DNA from: an uncultured beta proteobacterium | Lineage (GTDB): Bacteria > Pseudomonadota > Gammaproteobacteria > Burkholderiales > Burkholderiaceae_C | Length of the DNA: 64,000 bases | Reading direction: 5' to 3' | Assembly (NCBI GenBank): GCA_903938815.1 | Contig: CAJAES010000116.1 | Coordinates: forward strand, 1-64,000 | In this document: one piece after another, positions 11,668 through 22,483 of the stretch | Layout: the number at the start of each line of letters is the position of its first letter | How positions within the stretch are numbered: the first letter of the stretch is position 1 | Program-made: the position numbers and the translations under genes | The notes under the pieces: model-generated | The model's input: only the letters and a program-made list of their open reading frames with translations | Told to the model about the DNA's origin: nothing | The model's database searches: none

Positions 11668-13050
11668 ATGACCTGCCGATTCCTGACCGCCGTCGCCCTG
11701 GCGGCCTTGTGCCTGACCGCACACGCCGATGAGGCCGCCCGCTGGCAGCAGGTCGAGGCCGAGGCCAGAGGCGACTTTTCGCGGCTGCTGGCCGTGGTGC
11801 AGGCCGCACCCCTGCACCCGCAGACGCGCCAGGCGCGGCCGCTGGCCCGGCAGGTGGAAGTGCTCGAGCGGGCAGGGCGCTTCGCCGCGCTGGGCATCGA
11901 CCGCGAGCAGGGTCGCGAACTGGTGGCGGCCTGGTATCGCCGCCAGGGACTGAATCCTTCGGGCACGCCGATGACCACCGGGGCCACCCCGGCCGTCAGG
12001 GTGACCCCGGCCGAGCCTGTAGCGCCCGCAGCGGCGCTGCCGTTGGCTTCCCTGCCGCCGGCCGGCTACCGCGCCGGCCGCGAGTTCGACCCCCTGCAGG
12101 CCGTGCTGCTCCGCTGGCCCTTCGATTGGGCCTCGCTGCGCGACGAATACGCCGTGCTCGTCAAGACCATCGTCGACAGCGGCGCCGAAGCCCGCATCTG
12201 GGTGGACACCGCGCGTCAGCGCACAGCGGCCGAGCGCTACCTGAAGGGCCGCAACGTGAGCCTGCAGCGCGTGGTCTGGAAGGTCGAGAAGACGGACACC
12301 GTCTGGCTGCGCGACTACGGGCCGAGCTTCATCTACGGGGCCGGCGCATCCGACTGGGGCGTGGTGGACTTCCACTACTACAACTCGCGCCCCGCCGACG
12401 ACGACACGCCGCTGGTGGTCGCCGCCAGCGAAGGCAAGACCGTCGTGGACCGGCAGGTCGCCGACCGCGTCTTCACCGAAGGCGGCAACATCAGCACCGA
12501 CGGCCACGGTGCGGTGCTGTTCTCCACGCGCACCTACACCAAGAACCCCGGCGTGGCGCCGGCCGTGATCGACGAGCGGATCGGCAGCGCCCTCTCCGCA
12601 CCCGTGCGCACGGTACTGCTCGATCCTTCCCTCGACGCCACCGGCCACGTCGACATGTTCTCGAAGATCGTCGACGCCCGGACCGTTCTGGTGGCGCAAT
12701 ACGATGCCGACGAGACGGACCACGCCGTGCTGGAGACCAACGCAGGGCGCCTGGCAGCGGCCGACAATGGCAGCGGGCAGCGCTGGAACGTGGTGCGCAT
12801 CCGCCAGCCCGACGTGTACTACGAAGGGCTCGTGAACCCGGTGATCCGCACGTACACCAACTCGCTGATCGTCAACGACCGCGTGATCGTGCCGGTGTAC
12901 GGCATCCCGGACGATGCGGCCGCGCTGGCGCTCTACCAGAGCCTGTTTCCGAACCGGACGATCGTGCCTCTGAACGCCAACGGCATCATCGGCTCGGCCG
13001 GTGCCTGGCACTGCGTGACGATGGAGTTCCCGGTGCCGGGCCGGCCCTGA
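11668..13050 (+). CDS. Secreted agmatine-deiminase-family protein
   Basis: A 460-residue protein of the peptidyl-arginine/agmatine deiminase family (PAD_porph type). Residues 1-20 are a Sec signal peptide (cleavage near TAHA). Residues 21-130 are an extra N-terminal region rich in Ala/Arg/Pro; the catalytic fold follows. Catalytic features seen: TVWLRDYGP, FTEGGNIS, the GHVDMF histidine block and the nucleophile cysteine in AGAWHC near the C-terminus. Cytoplasmic AguA is about 370 residues and unsecreted. A periplasmic form may act on agmatine or another guanidino compound. The gene is isolated, with a hairpin between it and the convergent lysR. Confidence 0.85.
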   Translation: MTCRFLTAVALAALCLTAHADEAARWQQVEAEARGDFSRLLAVVQAAPLHPQTRQARPLARQVEVLERAGRFAALGIDREQGRELVAAWYRRQGLNPSGTPMTTGATPAVRVTPAEPVAPAAALPLASLPPAGYRAGREFDPLQAVLLRWPFDWASLRDEYAVLVKTIVDSGAEARIWVDTARQRTAAERYLKGRNVSLQRVVWKVEKTDTVWLRDYGPSFIYGAGASDWGVVDFHYYNSRPADDDTPLVVAASEGKTVVDRQVADRVFTEGGNISTDGHGAVLFSTRTYTKNPGVAPAVIDERIGSALSAPVRTVLLDPSLDATGHVDMFSKIVDARTVLVAQYDADETDHAVLETNAGRLAAADNGSGQRWNVVRIRQPDVYYEGLVNPVIRTYTNSLIVNDRVIVPVYGIPDDAAALALYQSLFPNRTIVPLNANGIIGSAGAWHCVTMEFPVPGRP

Positions 13051-13056
13051 GGGATC

Positions 13057-13090
13057 ATTTCCGGGCGCCTGGCGCCTGGCGCCTGGAAAT
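13057..13090. terminator. Inverted repeat between convergent genes, likely bidirectional terminator
   Basis: ATTTCC and GGAAAT arms (13057-13062, 13085-13090) enclose a GGCGCC-rich core made of three GCGCCTG units. It lies seven bases after the deiminase stop and downstream of the convergent lysR gene. No long T tract follows. Confidence 0.45.
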
Positions 13091-13163
13091 CGCCCAGCGC
13101 CGTCTTCGCTGTCTTTGCCGCCAGTGCCGCCAGTGCCGCTGCGCGAGCCCTTGAACTCCGGGC

Positions 13164-14072
13164 TCACCAGGTGTCGGACCACCAGGTCTCGCCCATCTCG
13201 CCCTGCAGCCACTCGACGAACCCGATCACCTTGGCCGGCACCTGGCGCGGAGACGGGTAGACGGCGTGCACTTCCTGGGACGGCAGCTTCCAGTCGGCCA
13301 GCACCGGCTGCACGGCGCCGGTCTTCACGGACTCGTGCGCCACATACCAGGGCAGCGCCGCCAGGCCGAGGCCGCCGCGCGCTGCGGCCAGCAGCGCTGA
13401 CAGGTTGTTCGAGCGCAGCGGGCCACGCACGGTCGTCGGCTGCGCGCGGCCGTCGGCGCCGCTGAACAGCCAGCGTGCGTCGCCCTGCACCGTGCTGTAG
13501 ATGAGAGCGTCGTGCTGCGCCAGGTCTGCCGGCGAGGCGGGCACGCCGCGCCGCGCCAGGTAGTCGGGCGCCGCCACGACCACCCAGGGGTTGATGCCGA
13601 TGAAGCGCGCACCCAGCGTGGAGTCGGCCAGGCGCCCCATGCGAACGGCCACGTCGATGCCCTGCTCCACGAGATCGACATAGCGGTCCTCGAAGCTGAG
13701 CTCGACCTGCAGCTTCGGGTGCAACTGCATGAAGCGCATCACCAGCGGCGCCATCACGCGCCGGCCGAAGGCCACCGAGGTGCTGATGCGCAGGCCGCCC
13801 TGCACCTGCGACTGCATCAGCGCTGCCACGGATTCGGCCTCCTCCACGTGGTGCGTGATGAGCTTGCACTTCTGGTAGTACAGCAGGCCGATCTCGGTGG
13901 GCGTCACGCCGTGCGTGGAGCGGTGAAGCAGCCGCGCGCCGAGCTTGGCCTCCAACTGCGCCACCAGCTTCGTGGCCGAGGGTTGGCCGATGCCCATGTC
14001 GGCCGCGGCCTTGCTGAAGGAGCCGAGGTCGACCACGCGAACGAAGAGCTTGATGCCTTGGATGCGGTCCAT
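13164..14072 (-). CDS. LysR-family transcriptional regulator of the glyoxylate genes
   Basis: A 302-residue LysR regulator with an N-terminal winged helix-turn-helix ([38 protein letters not shown]) and a C-terminal effector domain. The start at 14072 (MDRIQG) was chosen because it gives the standard N-terminus; the upstream extension lacks family similarity. It is divergent from gcl with a 141-base intergenic region that contains inverted repeats of the T-N11-A type, so it probably activates gcl-hyi-glxR and the glycerate kinase gene. The inducer is likely a glyoxylate-pathway intermediate (inference). Confidence 0.88.
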   Translation of the reverse strand: MDRIQGIKLFVRVVDLGSFSKAAADMGIGQPSATKLVAQLEAKLGARLLHRSTHGVTPTEIGLLYYQKCKLITHHVEEAESVAALMQSQVQGGLRISTSVAFGRRVMAPLVMRFMQLHPKLQVELSFEDRYVDLVEQGIDVAVRMGRLADSTLGARFIGINPWVVVAAPDYLARRGVPASPADLAQHDALIYSTVQGDARWLFSGADGRAQPTTVRGPLRSNNLSALLAAARGGLGLAALPWYVAHESVKTGAVQPVLADWKLPSQEVHAVYPSPRQVPAKVIGFVEWLQGEMGETWWSDTW

Positions 14073-14102
14073 GCCTGTATTGGGACACAGGCCGCTGAGG
14101 CG

Positions 14103-14121
14103 CTGGAATTCCAGATTGGAA
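14103..14121. promoter_or_regulatory. Candidate LysR operator between lysR and gcl
   Basis: CTGGAATTCCAG is a perfect 12-base palindrome (14103-14114). It overlaps TTCCAGATTGGAA (14109-14121), an inverted repeat of the T-N11-A form bound by LysR proteins. It lies about 90 bases upstream of gcl and about 30 upstream of lysR. Confidence 0.5.
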
Positions 14122-14213
14122 TAACCGTAATGCGCGTGCCGTGGCTTCCGTCTCCGGCCCCTGTCCGCGAGCATCCGTTCCAGAGATTTTCAATCCACGA
14201 CTGGAGACGCGAG

Positions 14214-16004
<1,791 letters not shown>

Positions 16005-16102
16005 CCTGGCCGGGGCCGACACCGCGCCGGCCCCGGCTTGACACGACATGACCCTGCGCCCGGGCGCCGATGCAGGGCTTTTCCGATTCCCAGGAGACAC
16101 GC

Positions 16103-16882
16103 ATGCCACGCTTCGCCGCGAACCTCACGATGATGTTCACCGAGCACCCCTTCCTCGACCGCTTCGAGCGTGCTGCCCGCGCGGGCTTCGAGGCCGTGGA
16201 GTTCCTGTTCCCCTACGCCTTCGAGGCCGGGCAGATCCGCCAGCGCCTGGACGACAACGGCCTGCAACTGGTGCTGCACAACCTGCCCGCCGGCGACTGG
16301 GAAGCCGGTGAGCGCGGCATCGCCTGCCTGCCTGGGCGCCAGGAGGAGTTCCGCGCCGGCGTGGCGCGCGCCATCGGCTACGCGCAGGCGCTGGGGGTCG
16401 GTCAGCTCAATTGCCTGGCCGGCAAGGCGCCGGCCGGCGTCGACGCGGGCCTGCTGCGCGCTACCTTCGTCGAGAACCTGGCCTTCGCGGCGCAGGAGCT
16501 GAAGGGCGCCGGGCTGCGCCTGCTCGTCGAGCCGATCAACACCTACGACATCCCGGGTTTCTTCCTGAACCGCACGGCGCAGGCGGCAGACATCCTGCAG
16601 GAGGTCGGCGCAGACAACGCCTTCATCCAGTACGACATCTATCACGCGCAGCGCATGGAAGGCGAACTCGCCGCCACGATGCAGCGTCACCTGGCCCGCA
16701 TCGGCCACATCCAGCTGGCCGACAACCCGGGGCGCAACGAGCCGGGCACCGGCGAGATCAACTACGCGTTCCTGTTCGCTCACATCGACCGCATCGGCTA
16801 CGACGGCTGGATCGGCTGTGAATACAAGCCCGCCGCCACCACCGAAGCCGGCCTGGGCTGGCGCCAGCAGCTGGCGCGCTGA
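16103..16882 (+). CDS. hyi: Hydroxypyruvate isomerase
   Basis: A 259-residue TIM-barrel enzyme that interconverts hydroxypyruvate and tartronate semialdehyde. It begins MPRFAANLTMMFTEHPFLDR, the usual Hyi start, and has the metal-binding LVEPINTYDIPGFF and IQYDIYHAQRMEG blocks. The ATG at 16103 has a good ribosome site (AGGAG) seven bases upstream. It lies 98 bases after gcl and 38 before glxR. Confidence 0.95.
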   Translation: MPRFAANLTMMFTEHPFLDRFERAARAGFEAVEFLFPYAFEAGQIRQRLDDNGLQLVLHNLPAGDWEAGERGIACLPGRQEEFRAGVARAIGYAQALGVGQLNCLAGKAPAGVDAGLLRATFVENLAFAAQELKGAGLRLLVEPINTYDIPGFFLNRTAQAADILQEVGADNAFIQYDIYHAQRMEGELAATMQRHLARIGHIQLADNPGRNEPGTGEINYAFLFAHIDRIGYDGWIGCEYKPAATTEAGLGWRQQLAR

Positions 16883-16920
16883 GCGCCTGCGCCTCGACCC
16901 CAAGACACGAAGGACAAGAC

Positions 16921-17826
16921 ATGACCTCCTCCCCCCTCAGGATCGGCTTCGTCGGACTCGGCATCATGGGCGCGCCCATGGCCGCCAACCTGATCAAGGC
17001 CGGGCACCAGCTTTTCGTCCACACCCGTGGCAAGGTGCCCGAGGCCGTTGCCGGCAGCAGCGCCACGCAGTGCGTCAGCGCGCGCGGTGTCGCCGAGCGT
17101 GCCGACATCATCGTCCTCATGCTGCCCGACACCCCCGACGTCGAGGCCGTGCTGTTCGGCGAGACCGGCATCGCCTCCGGGCTGAGCGCCGGCAAGGTGG
17201 TGGTGGACATGAGCTCCATCTCGCCGATCGCGACCAAGGCCTTCGCGCAGAAGATCAACGCGCTGGGCTGCGAGTACCTCGACGCCCCGGTGTCGGGAGG
17301 CGAAGTGGGCGCGAGGAACGCCACGCTGTCCATCATGGTCGGCGGCAGCGAGGCCACCTTCGAGCGCGTCAGGCCGCTGTTCGAGCTGATGGGAAAGAAC
17401 ATCACGCTCGTGGGCGGCAACGGCGACGGGCAGACCGCCAAGGTGGCCAACCAGATCATCGTCGCGCTGAACATCGAGGCCGTGGCCGAGGCTCTGCTGT
17501 TCGCGTCGCGCGCGGGCGCCGACCCCGCACGCGTGCGCCAGGCGCTGATGGGCGGCTTCGCGTCGAGCCGGATCCTCGAGGTGCATGGCGAGCGTATGGT
17601 CAAGCGCAGCTTCGACCCGGGCTTTCGCATCGAGCTGCACCAGAAGGACCTGAACCTGGCGCTGTCCAGCGCCCGCGCGCTGGGCGTCAGCCTGCCGAAC
17701 ACCGCCACCGCGCAGGAGCTGTTCAATTCCTGCGTGGCCCATGGCGGCAAGGCCTGGGACCACTCCGCGATGGTGCGCGCGCTGGAGAAGATGGCCAACT
17801 TCGAGATCGGCCAGAAGGCCGGCTGA
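16921..17826 (+). CDS. glxR: Tartronate-semialdehyde reductase (2-hydroxy-3-oxopropionate reductase)
   Basis: A 301-residue beta-hydroxyacid dehydrogenase that reduces tartronate semialdehyde to D-glycerate with NAD(P)H. The Rossmann loop is GFVGLGIMGAPMAANLIKAG (near residues 9-28), the substrate loop is LDAPVSGGEVGA, and the catalytic lysine region is GQTAKVANQI. Length is normal for the family. It is the third enzyme of the gcl set. Confidence 0.95.
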   Translation: MTSSPLRIGFVGLGIMGAPMAANLIKAGHQLFVHTRGKVPEAVAGSSATQCVSARGVAERADIIVLMLPDTPDVEAVLFGETGIASGLSAGKVVVDMSSISPIATKAFAQKINALGCEYLDAPVSGGEVGARNATLSIMVGGSEATFERVRPLFELMGKNITLVGGNGDGQTAKVANQIIVALNIEAVAEALLFASRAGADPARVRQALMGGFASSRILEVHGERMVKRSFDPGFRIELHQKDLNLALSSARALGVSLPNTATAQELFNSCVAHGGKAWDHSAMVRALEKMANFEIGQKAG

Positions 17827-17900
17827 GCCTGCCCGCCCGATCCCGCAGCCAAGCTCGCACGCACCCCGCAACCGCCCCCGCCCCGCCCCGCCCCCGCCCC

Positions 17901-19190
17901 GTGAAGACAGACGCATCTCCGCCCAGCGCCCAGAGGGATCTTCTGCGCCGCATGTTCGATGCGGCCATCGCCAGCGCACAGCCCGCGCTGTGCATCCCGG
18001 CCCACCTGCCGGCCCCGCCGAAGGGCCGGGTCATCGTCATCGGCGCCGGCAAGGCGTCGGCGGCCATGGCGCAGACGGTGGAGGCCCACTGGCCCGGCCC
18101 TCTATCGGGCCTGGTCGTGACCCGCTACGGCTACGCGGTGCCTTGCGAGCGCATCGAGATCGTCGAGGCCTCGCACCCGGTGCCCGATGCAGCCGGCCTG
18201 GCTGCGGCGCAGCGCATGATGGCGCTGGTGTCGGGCCTGCACGAGGATGATCTGGTGCTGTGCCTGATGTCCGGTGGCGGCTCGTCGTTGTTGCCGGGGC
18301 CGTCCGAAGGCCTGAGCCTGGAGGACAAGCAGGCCCTGAACCGCGACCTGCTGAAGTCGGGCGCGACCATCAGCGAGATGAACTGCGTGCGGCGCCATCT
18401 CTCGTCCATCAAGGGCGGGCGGCTGGCCGCAGCCTGCCACCCAGCGCGCGTTCTGACGCTGATGATCTCCGACGTGCCGGGCGATGACCCCGTCAATGTC
18501 GCATCCGGCCCGACGGTGGGCGACCCCACGAGCTGCGCCGATGCGCTCGAGATCGTGCGGCGCTACCGCATCGACCTGCCCAAGGCTGCGCGCGATCACC
18601 TGTCCAGCGGCCGGGGCGAGACCGTGAAGCCGGACGACCCGCGGCTCGCGCGTGCCGAGGTCAGGATGATCGCCACGCCCCGCATGGCGCTGGAGGCAGC
18701 GGCCGTGGTGGCCCGCGCCGCCGGCATCACGCCCTACATCCTCGGCGACGCCATCGAGGGCGAGGCGAGCGACGTGGGCCGCGTGCTCGGCGCCATCGCG
18801 CTGCAGGTGGCCGGGCGCGGGGAGCCTGTGACGGCGCCCTGCGTGCTGCTGTCGGGCGGCGAGACCACGGTCACCGTGCACGGCCGGGGGCGCGGCGGGC
18901 GCAACGTGGAATGCCTGCTGGCGATGGCGCTGACCATGGGCGACCACCCGCGCATCCATGCGCTGGCCGGGGACACCGACGGTGTCGACGGCCAGGAGGA
19001 GATCGCCGGGGCCGTGCTGGCACCGGACTCGCTGGCGCGTGCCTGGCGGCTGGGCGTGAGGCCGCGCGACGCGCTCGACGACAACGACGGCCACGGCTTC
19101 TTCGGCGCGCTCGGCGACTCCGTCGTGACCGGGCCGACCCTGACCAACGTGAACGACTTCCGCGCGATCCTGATCGAGGCCGAAGCCTAG
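17901..19190 (+). CDS. ttuD: Glycerate 2-kinase (MOFRL/DUF4147 family)
   Basis: A 429-residue kinase of the TtuD/GckA type that phosphorylates D-glycerate to 2-phosphoglycerate, passing the glyoxylate carbon into glycolysis. It has an N-terminal DUF4147 domain (IVIGAGKASAAMAQ; LMSGGGSSLLPGP) and a C-terminal MOFRL domain (LLSGGETTVTVHGRGRGGRN; GDTDGVDG). The start is a GTG at 17901; the 30 bases before it are an uninterrupted CCCCG-type tract. The stop (TAG) overlaps the stop of the convergent lipid-kinase gene in CTAG. Confidence 0.93.
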   Translation: MKTDASPPSAQRDLLRRMFDAAIASAQPALCIPAHLPAPPKGRVIVIGAGKASAAMAQTVEAHWPGPLSGLVVTRYGYAVPCERIEIVEASHPVPDAAGLAAAQRMMALVSGLHEDDLVLCLMSGGGSSLLPGPSEGLSLEDKQALNRDLLKSGATISEMNCVRRHLSSIKGGRLAAACHPARVLTLMISDVPGDDPVNVASGPTVGDPTSCADALEIVRRYRIDLPKAARDHLSSGRGETVKPDDPRLARAEVRMIATPRMALEAAAVVARAAGITPYILGDAIEGEASDVGRVLGAIALQVAGRGEPVTAPCVLLSGGETTVTVHGRGRGGRNVECLLAMALTMGDHPRIHALAGDTDGVDGQEEIAGAVLAPDSLARAWRLGVRPRDALDDNDGHGFFGALGDSVVTGPTLTNVNDFRAILIEAEA

Positions 19191-20071
19191 CGCCCGACCA
19201 CCCGCAGCACGCCCGGCAACACCTCGACCTCCACCTCGGTGGCCGCCTGCAGCGCCTCGCCGTCCGCCGCCAGCGGCAGCGGCGTGTCGCTGACGATGCG
19301 CAGGGTCGTGAAGGAAGCGGTCGCCACCTGTGCATGGCCCAGGTGCCTTCCGGCCAGCAGGCGCGGCAGCATGCCCAGCACGCCCAGGCGGCCGAAACGT
19401 GCGGCCAGCAGCAGGTCGAGCCGTCCGTCGGTGGTGCGGGCGCCTGGCACGGCGGGCATGCCGCTGCCGTAGCTCGGGGTGTTCAGCGTCGACGCGAAGA
19501 GCGCCGGGCCTTCGTACCAGCGGCTGCCGTCGACGTCGATGTGCAGACGGTGCTGCCGCAGCGCGGCCAGTTCGCGCAGCGTGGCCCACAGGTAGCGCGG
19601 CAGGCCGGTCAGGGCCGCAGGCCCGTGCAGCGCGCGCTGCGCCACCGCGGCGTCGAAGCCCGCCGCCAGGCTGGAGATGAAGGGCCGCCGCTCGTGCGCG
19701 GTGCGCACCTCGCCCAGGTCCATCGGCGAAGACGGCGCGTCCAGGGCGTGGCTCAGTGCCACAGCCAGCGGCAGGCCGCGCAGGCCGAGCGCACGGGCGG
19801 TGTCGTCGCCGCTGCCCGCGGGGATCAACGCCAGCTCGTGCCCGCGCGCCAGCAGCGCGGGCAGCAGGCGGTGCAGCGTGCCGTCGCCGCCCACCAGCAC
19901 CACGCGCGAGCCCGAGGGCCAGGCCTCGATCAGCGCCTGTGCCTCGGCCAGGGTCGCGGGGGCCGCGAACGAGGCCTGGCGCCGTTCGTCCGCCAGCCGC
20001 TGCCGCAGCGGCGCTTCCAGCGCGGCCGCCTTGCCGCCGCCGGCGCGCCGGTTGAGCAGCACCAGGCTCAC
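19187..20071 (-). CDS. Diacylglycerol/lipid kinase-family protein (YegS-like)
   Basis: A 294-residue protein of the DAGK catalytic family. The ATP-binding loop is VVLVGGDGTLHRLL and the downstream LALIPAGSGDDTARAL matches the GGDGT...N/DxAR pattern. The substrate (diacylglycerol, phosphatidylglycerol or another lipid) cannot be told. It starts with GTG, six bases after the preceding gene's stop, and is the last gene of the msbA unit. Its stop overlaps that of the convergent glycerate kinase. Confidence 0.85.
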   Translation of the reverse strand: MSLVLLNRRAGGGKAAALEAPLRQRLADERRQASFAAPATLAEAQALIEAWPSGSRVVLVGGDGTLHRLLPALLARGHELALIPAGSGDDTARALGLRGLPLAVALSHALDAPSSPMDLGEVRTAHERRPFISSLAAGFDAAVAQRALHGPAALTGLPRYLWATLRELAALRQHRLHIDVDGSRWYEGPALFASTLNTPSYGSGMPAVPGARTTDGRLDLLLAARFGRLGVLGMLPRLLAGRHLGHAQVATASFTTLRIVSDTPLPLAADGEALQAATEVEVEVLPGVLRVVGR

Positions 20072-20077
20072 GGCCGG

Positions 20078-20662
20078 TCAGCCCTTGGTGCGCGGCACCC
20101 GGCCCATCAGGAAGAACTCGTCGTTCGGGCGCATGGCGCTCAGGTTGGCCAGGCGGTTGCTGAGGCCGAAGAACGCCGTGATGGCGCCGATGTCCCAGAT
20201 GTCGTCGTCGTCGAAGCCGTGCGCGCGCAAGGCCTCGAAATCGGCTTCCTCGACGCTGTGCGAGGCCTGGCAGACCTTCATCGCGAAGTCGATCATCGCG
20301 CGCTGGCGCGGCGTGATGTCGGCCTTGCGGTGATTGACGGCTACCTGGTCGGCCACCAGCGGCTTCTTCTCGTAGATGCGCAGGATGGCGCCGTGGGCCA
20401 CCACGCAATACAGGCACTGGTTGGCCGCCGACGTGGCGACGATGATCATCTCGCGCTCGCCCTTGGTGAGCGAGCCGGTTTCCTTGAGCAGCAGCGCGTC
20501 GTGCCAGGCCATGAAGGCGCGCCACTCGGCAGGGCGGTGCGCCAGCGCCAGGAAGACGTTGGGCACGAAGCCGGCCTTGGCCTGCACTTCGAGGATGCGG
20601 TCCTGCAGGTCCTGCGGCAGGTCCTTGATCTCGGGCACGGGGAATCGAGAGATGGGTGGCAT
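20078..20662 (-). CDS. Peroxidase-related (carboxymuconolactone decarboxylase/AhpD-like) protein
   Basis: A 194-residue member of the AhpD-like family. The redox centre is visible as CLYC followed by VVAHG (CxxC...H), the thiol pair used by alkyl-hydroperoxidase D proteins. The start PISRFPVPEIKDLPQDLQDR and the end NEFFLMGRVP are typical of the peroxidase-related subgroup. It lies 17 bases after msbA on the same strand. Its physiological electron partner is unknown. Confidence 0.87.
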   Translation of the reverse strand: MPPISRFPVPEIKDLPQDLQDRILEVQAKAGFVPNVFLALAHRPAEWRAFMAWHDALLLKETGSLTKGEREMIIVATSAANQCLYCVVAHGAILRIYEKKPLVADQVAVNHRKADITPRQRAMIDFAMKVCQASHSVEEADFEALRAHGFDDDDIWDIGAITAFFGLSNRLANLSAMRPNDEFFLMGRVPRTKG

Positions 20663-20679
20663 GGGTGTCTCCTCCAGGC

Positions 20680-22404
20680 TCAGGTCTTGAACTGCATGGC
20701 GTGCAGCCGGGCGTACAGCCCGCCCTGCGTCAGCAGCTGGGCATGCGGGCCTTGCTCCACCACGCGGCCGGCCTCGATGGCCACCACGCGGTCGGCATGT
20801 TCGATGGTGGACAGCCGGTGCGCGACGACGAGCGTCGTGCGGCCGCGCATCAGCAGTTCCAGCGCCACCTGCACCGCGCGTTCGGATTCGCTGTCGAGCG
20901 CCGAGGTGGCTTCGTCCAGGATCAGGATGGGCGCGTCCTTGCAGATGGCCCGCGCGATGGCCAGGCGCTGGCGCTGGCCGCCGGAGAGCTGGCTGCCGTT
21001 GTGGCCGATCACGGTGTCCAGGCCTTGCGGCAGGGTCTCGACGAAATCGAGCAGCTGCGCGCCGGCCAGCGCGTCGCGGATGCGCTCCCGCGTGGCGTCG
21101 CTCCCCATGGCCACGTTGGCGGCCACGGTGTCGTTGAAGAGCACCACGTCCTGGCTGACGAGCGCGAACTGCCGGCGCAGCGCGTGGGTGTCCCAGTCGG
21201 CCAGCGGCACGCCGTCCAGCAGCACGCTGCCGCCCGTGGGCTCGACGAAGCGTGGCAGCAGGTTCACGAGCGTGCTCTTGCCCGCGCCCGATGGGCCGAC
21301 CAGTGCCACCGTCTCGCCCGCCCGAACGGTCAGCGACAGGCCGTCCAGCGCCGGCAGGCCGTCCTCGCGGTAGCTCAGGCGCACGTCCTGCAGTTCGATG
21401 TCGCCGCGCGCTCGGCCCGGGGCGTGCGTGCCGCCGGTCTCGCGCGGGGTCTGCTCCATCAGGTCGAGACCGCGCTCCACGGCCGCCAGGCCGCGCGTGA
21501 TGGGCGCCACCACGTCCGACAGGTGGCGCAAGGGCGCCACGATCATCAGCATCGCGGTGATGAAGGCGACGAAGCTGCCCACGGTGCCGCCGCCGGTGCC
21601 GCTTTGCCACAGCGCGATGACGATCACGGTGGACAGCGCGCAGGCCGCGAGGATCTGCGTGAGCGGCGTGATGGCGCCCGACGAGGACACGTACTTCAGC
21701 ATCAGCCGCCGCAGCCTGTCGCCCTGGCCGTAGAAGCGCGCTGCCTGCTGCGCCTCGGCGCCGTGCAGCCGCACGATGCGCCACGCGAGCACGTTTTCCT
21801 CGACCACGTAGGCCAGGTCGTCGGTGGCTTGCTGCCCGGCCACCGAAAGCCGCCGCAGCCGCCGGCCCAGTTGCCGCATCACGAAGGCCAGCGCCGGGAA
21901 CAGCAGGCCCACCAGCAGCGTGAGCTGCCAGTTCAGCCAGAACAGGTACACGAGCAGCGCCACCAGCGTGAGCGAGTCCTTCGCCAGCGTCAGCAGCGCA
22001 CTGACCAGCATGGTCGTGCCTTGTTGCACTTCATACACGACGGTATTGGTCAGCTGGCTGGCCGACTGGCGCGTGAACAGGCCCGTCGGTGCGGCCAGCA
22101 GGTGCGCGAACAGGTCCTGCCGCAGGGCCAGGACCGCGCGCTGCGCGGCCCAGGCCAGGCCGTACTGGGCGATGAAACCCGCCAGGCCGCGCACCGTGAA
22201 CAGGCCCACGATCACCAGCGGCACCAGCCACAGCGGCCAGGTGCGCGTGCCGAAGCCTTCGTCGAGCAGGGGCTGCATCAGCGCCGGTATGACGGGTTCG
22301 GTGGCGGCGCCGACCGCGGCCCCCAGGCCCGCCCAGATCAGGCCCCGACGCCCGGGGCGCAGGTAGGGCGAGAGGCGGGAGAGGCGTTGCAGCAGGGTCG
22401 GCAT
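20680..22404 (-). CDS. msbA: Lipid A export ABC transporter permease/ATPase
   Basis: A 574-residue half-transporter that flips lipid A-core across the inner membrane. The N-terminal half has six transmembrane helices and the C-terminal half has the ATPase: Walker A VGPSGAGKST, signature LSGGQRQRLAIARA, Walker B ILILDEATSALD and H-loop AHRLST. Length is close to E. coli MsbA (582). The start at 22404 (MPTLLQRLSRL) was preferred to a much longer upstream extension, which would run through the tolB promoter. It is divergent from tolB. No lpxK or kdsB lies beside it in this window. Confidence 0.93.
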   Translation of the reverse strand: MPTLLQRLSRLSPYLRPGRRGLIWAGLGAAVGAATEPVIPALMQPLLDEGFGTRTWPLWLVPLVIVGLFTVRGLAGFIAQYGLAWAAQRAVLALRQDLFAHLLAAPTGLFTRQSASQLTNTVVYEVQQGTTMLVSALLTLAKDSLTLVALLVYLFWLNWQLTLLVGLLFPALAFVMRQLGRRLRRLSVAGQQATDDLAYVVEENVLAWRIVRLHGAEAQQAARFYGQGDRLRRLMLKYVSSSGAITPLTQILAACALSTVIVIALWQSGTGGGTVGSFVAFITAMLMIVAPLRHLSDVVAPITRGLAAVERGLDLMEQTPRETGGTHAPGRARGDIELQDVRLSYREDGLPALDGLSLTVRAGETVALVGPSGAGKSTLVNLLPRFVEPTGGSVLLDGVPLADWDTHALRRQFALVSQDVVLFNDTVAANVAMGSDATRERIRDALAGAQLLDFVETLPQGLDTVIGHNGSQLSGGQRQRLAIARAICKDAPILILDEATSALDSESERAVQVALELLMRGRTTLVVAHRLSTIEHADRVVAIEAGRVVEQGPHAQLLTQGGLYARLHAMQFKT

Positions 22405-22483
22405 GGCGGGCGGTGGCGGATTATGGTCGCTGCCTACAATGCATCCGGTGAACCATTTGCACAAAAGCGCCTCCATCCCTTCC

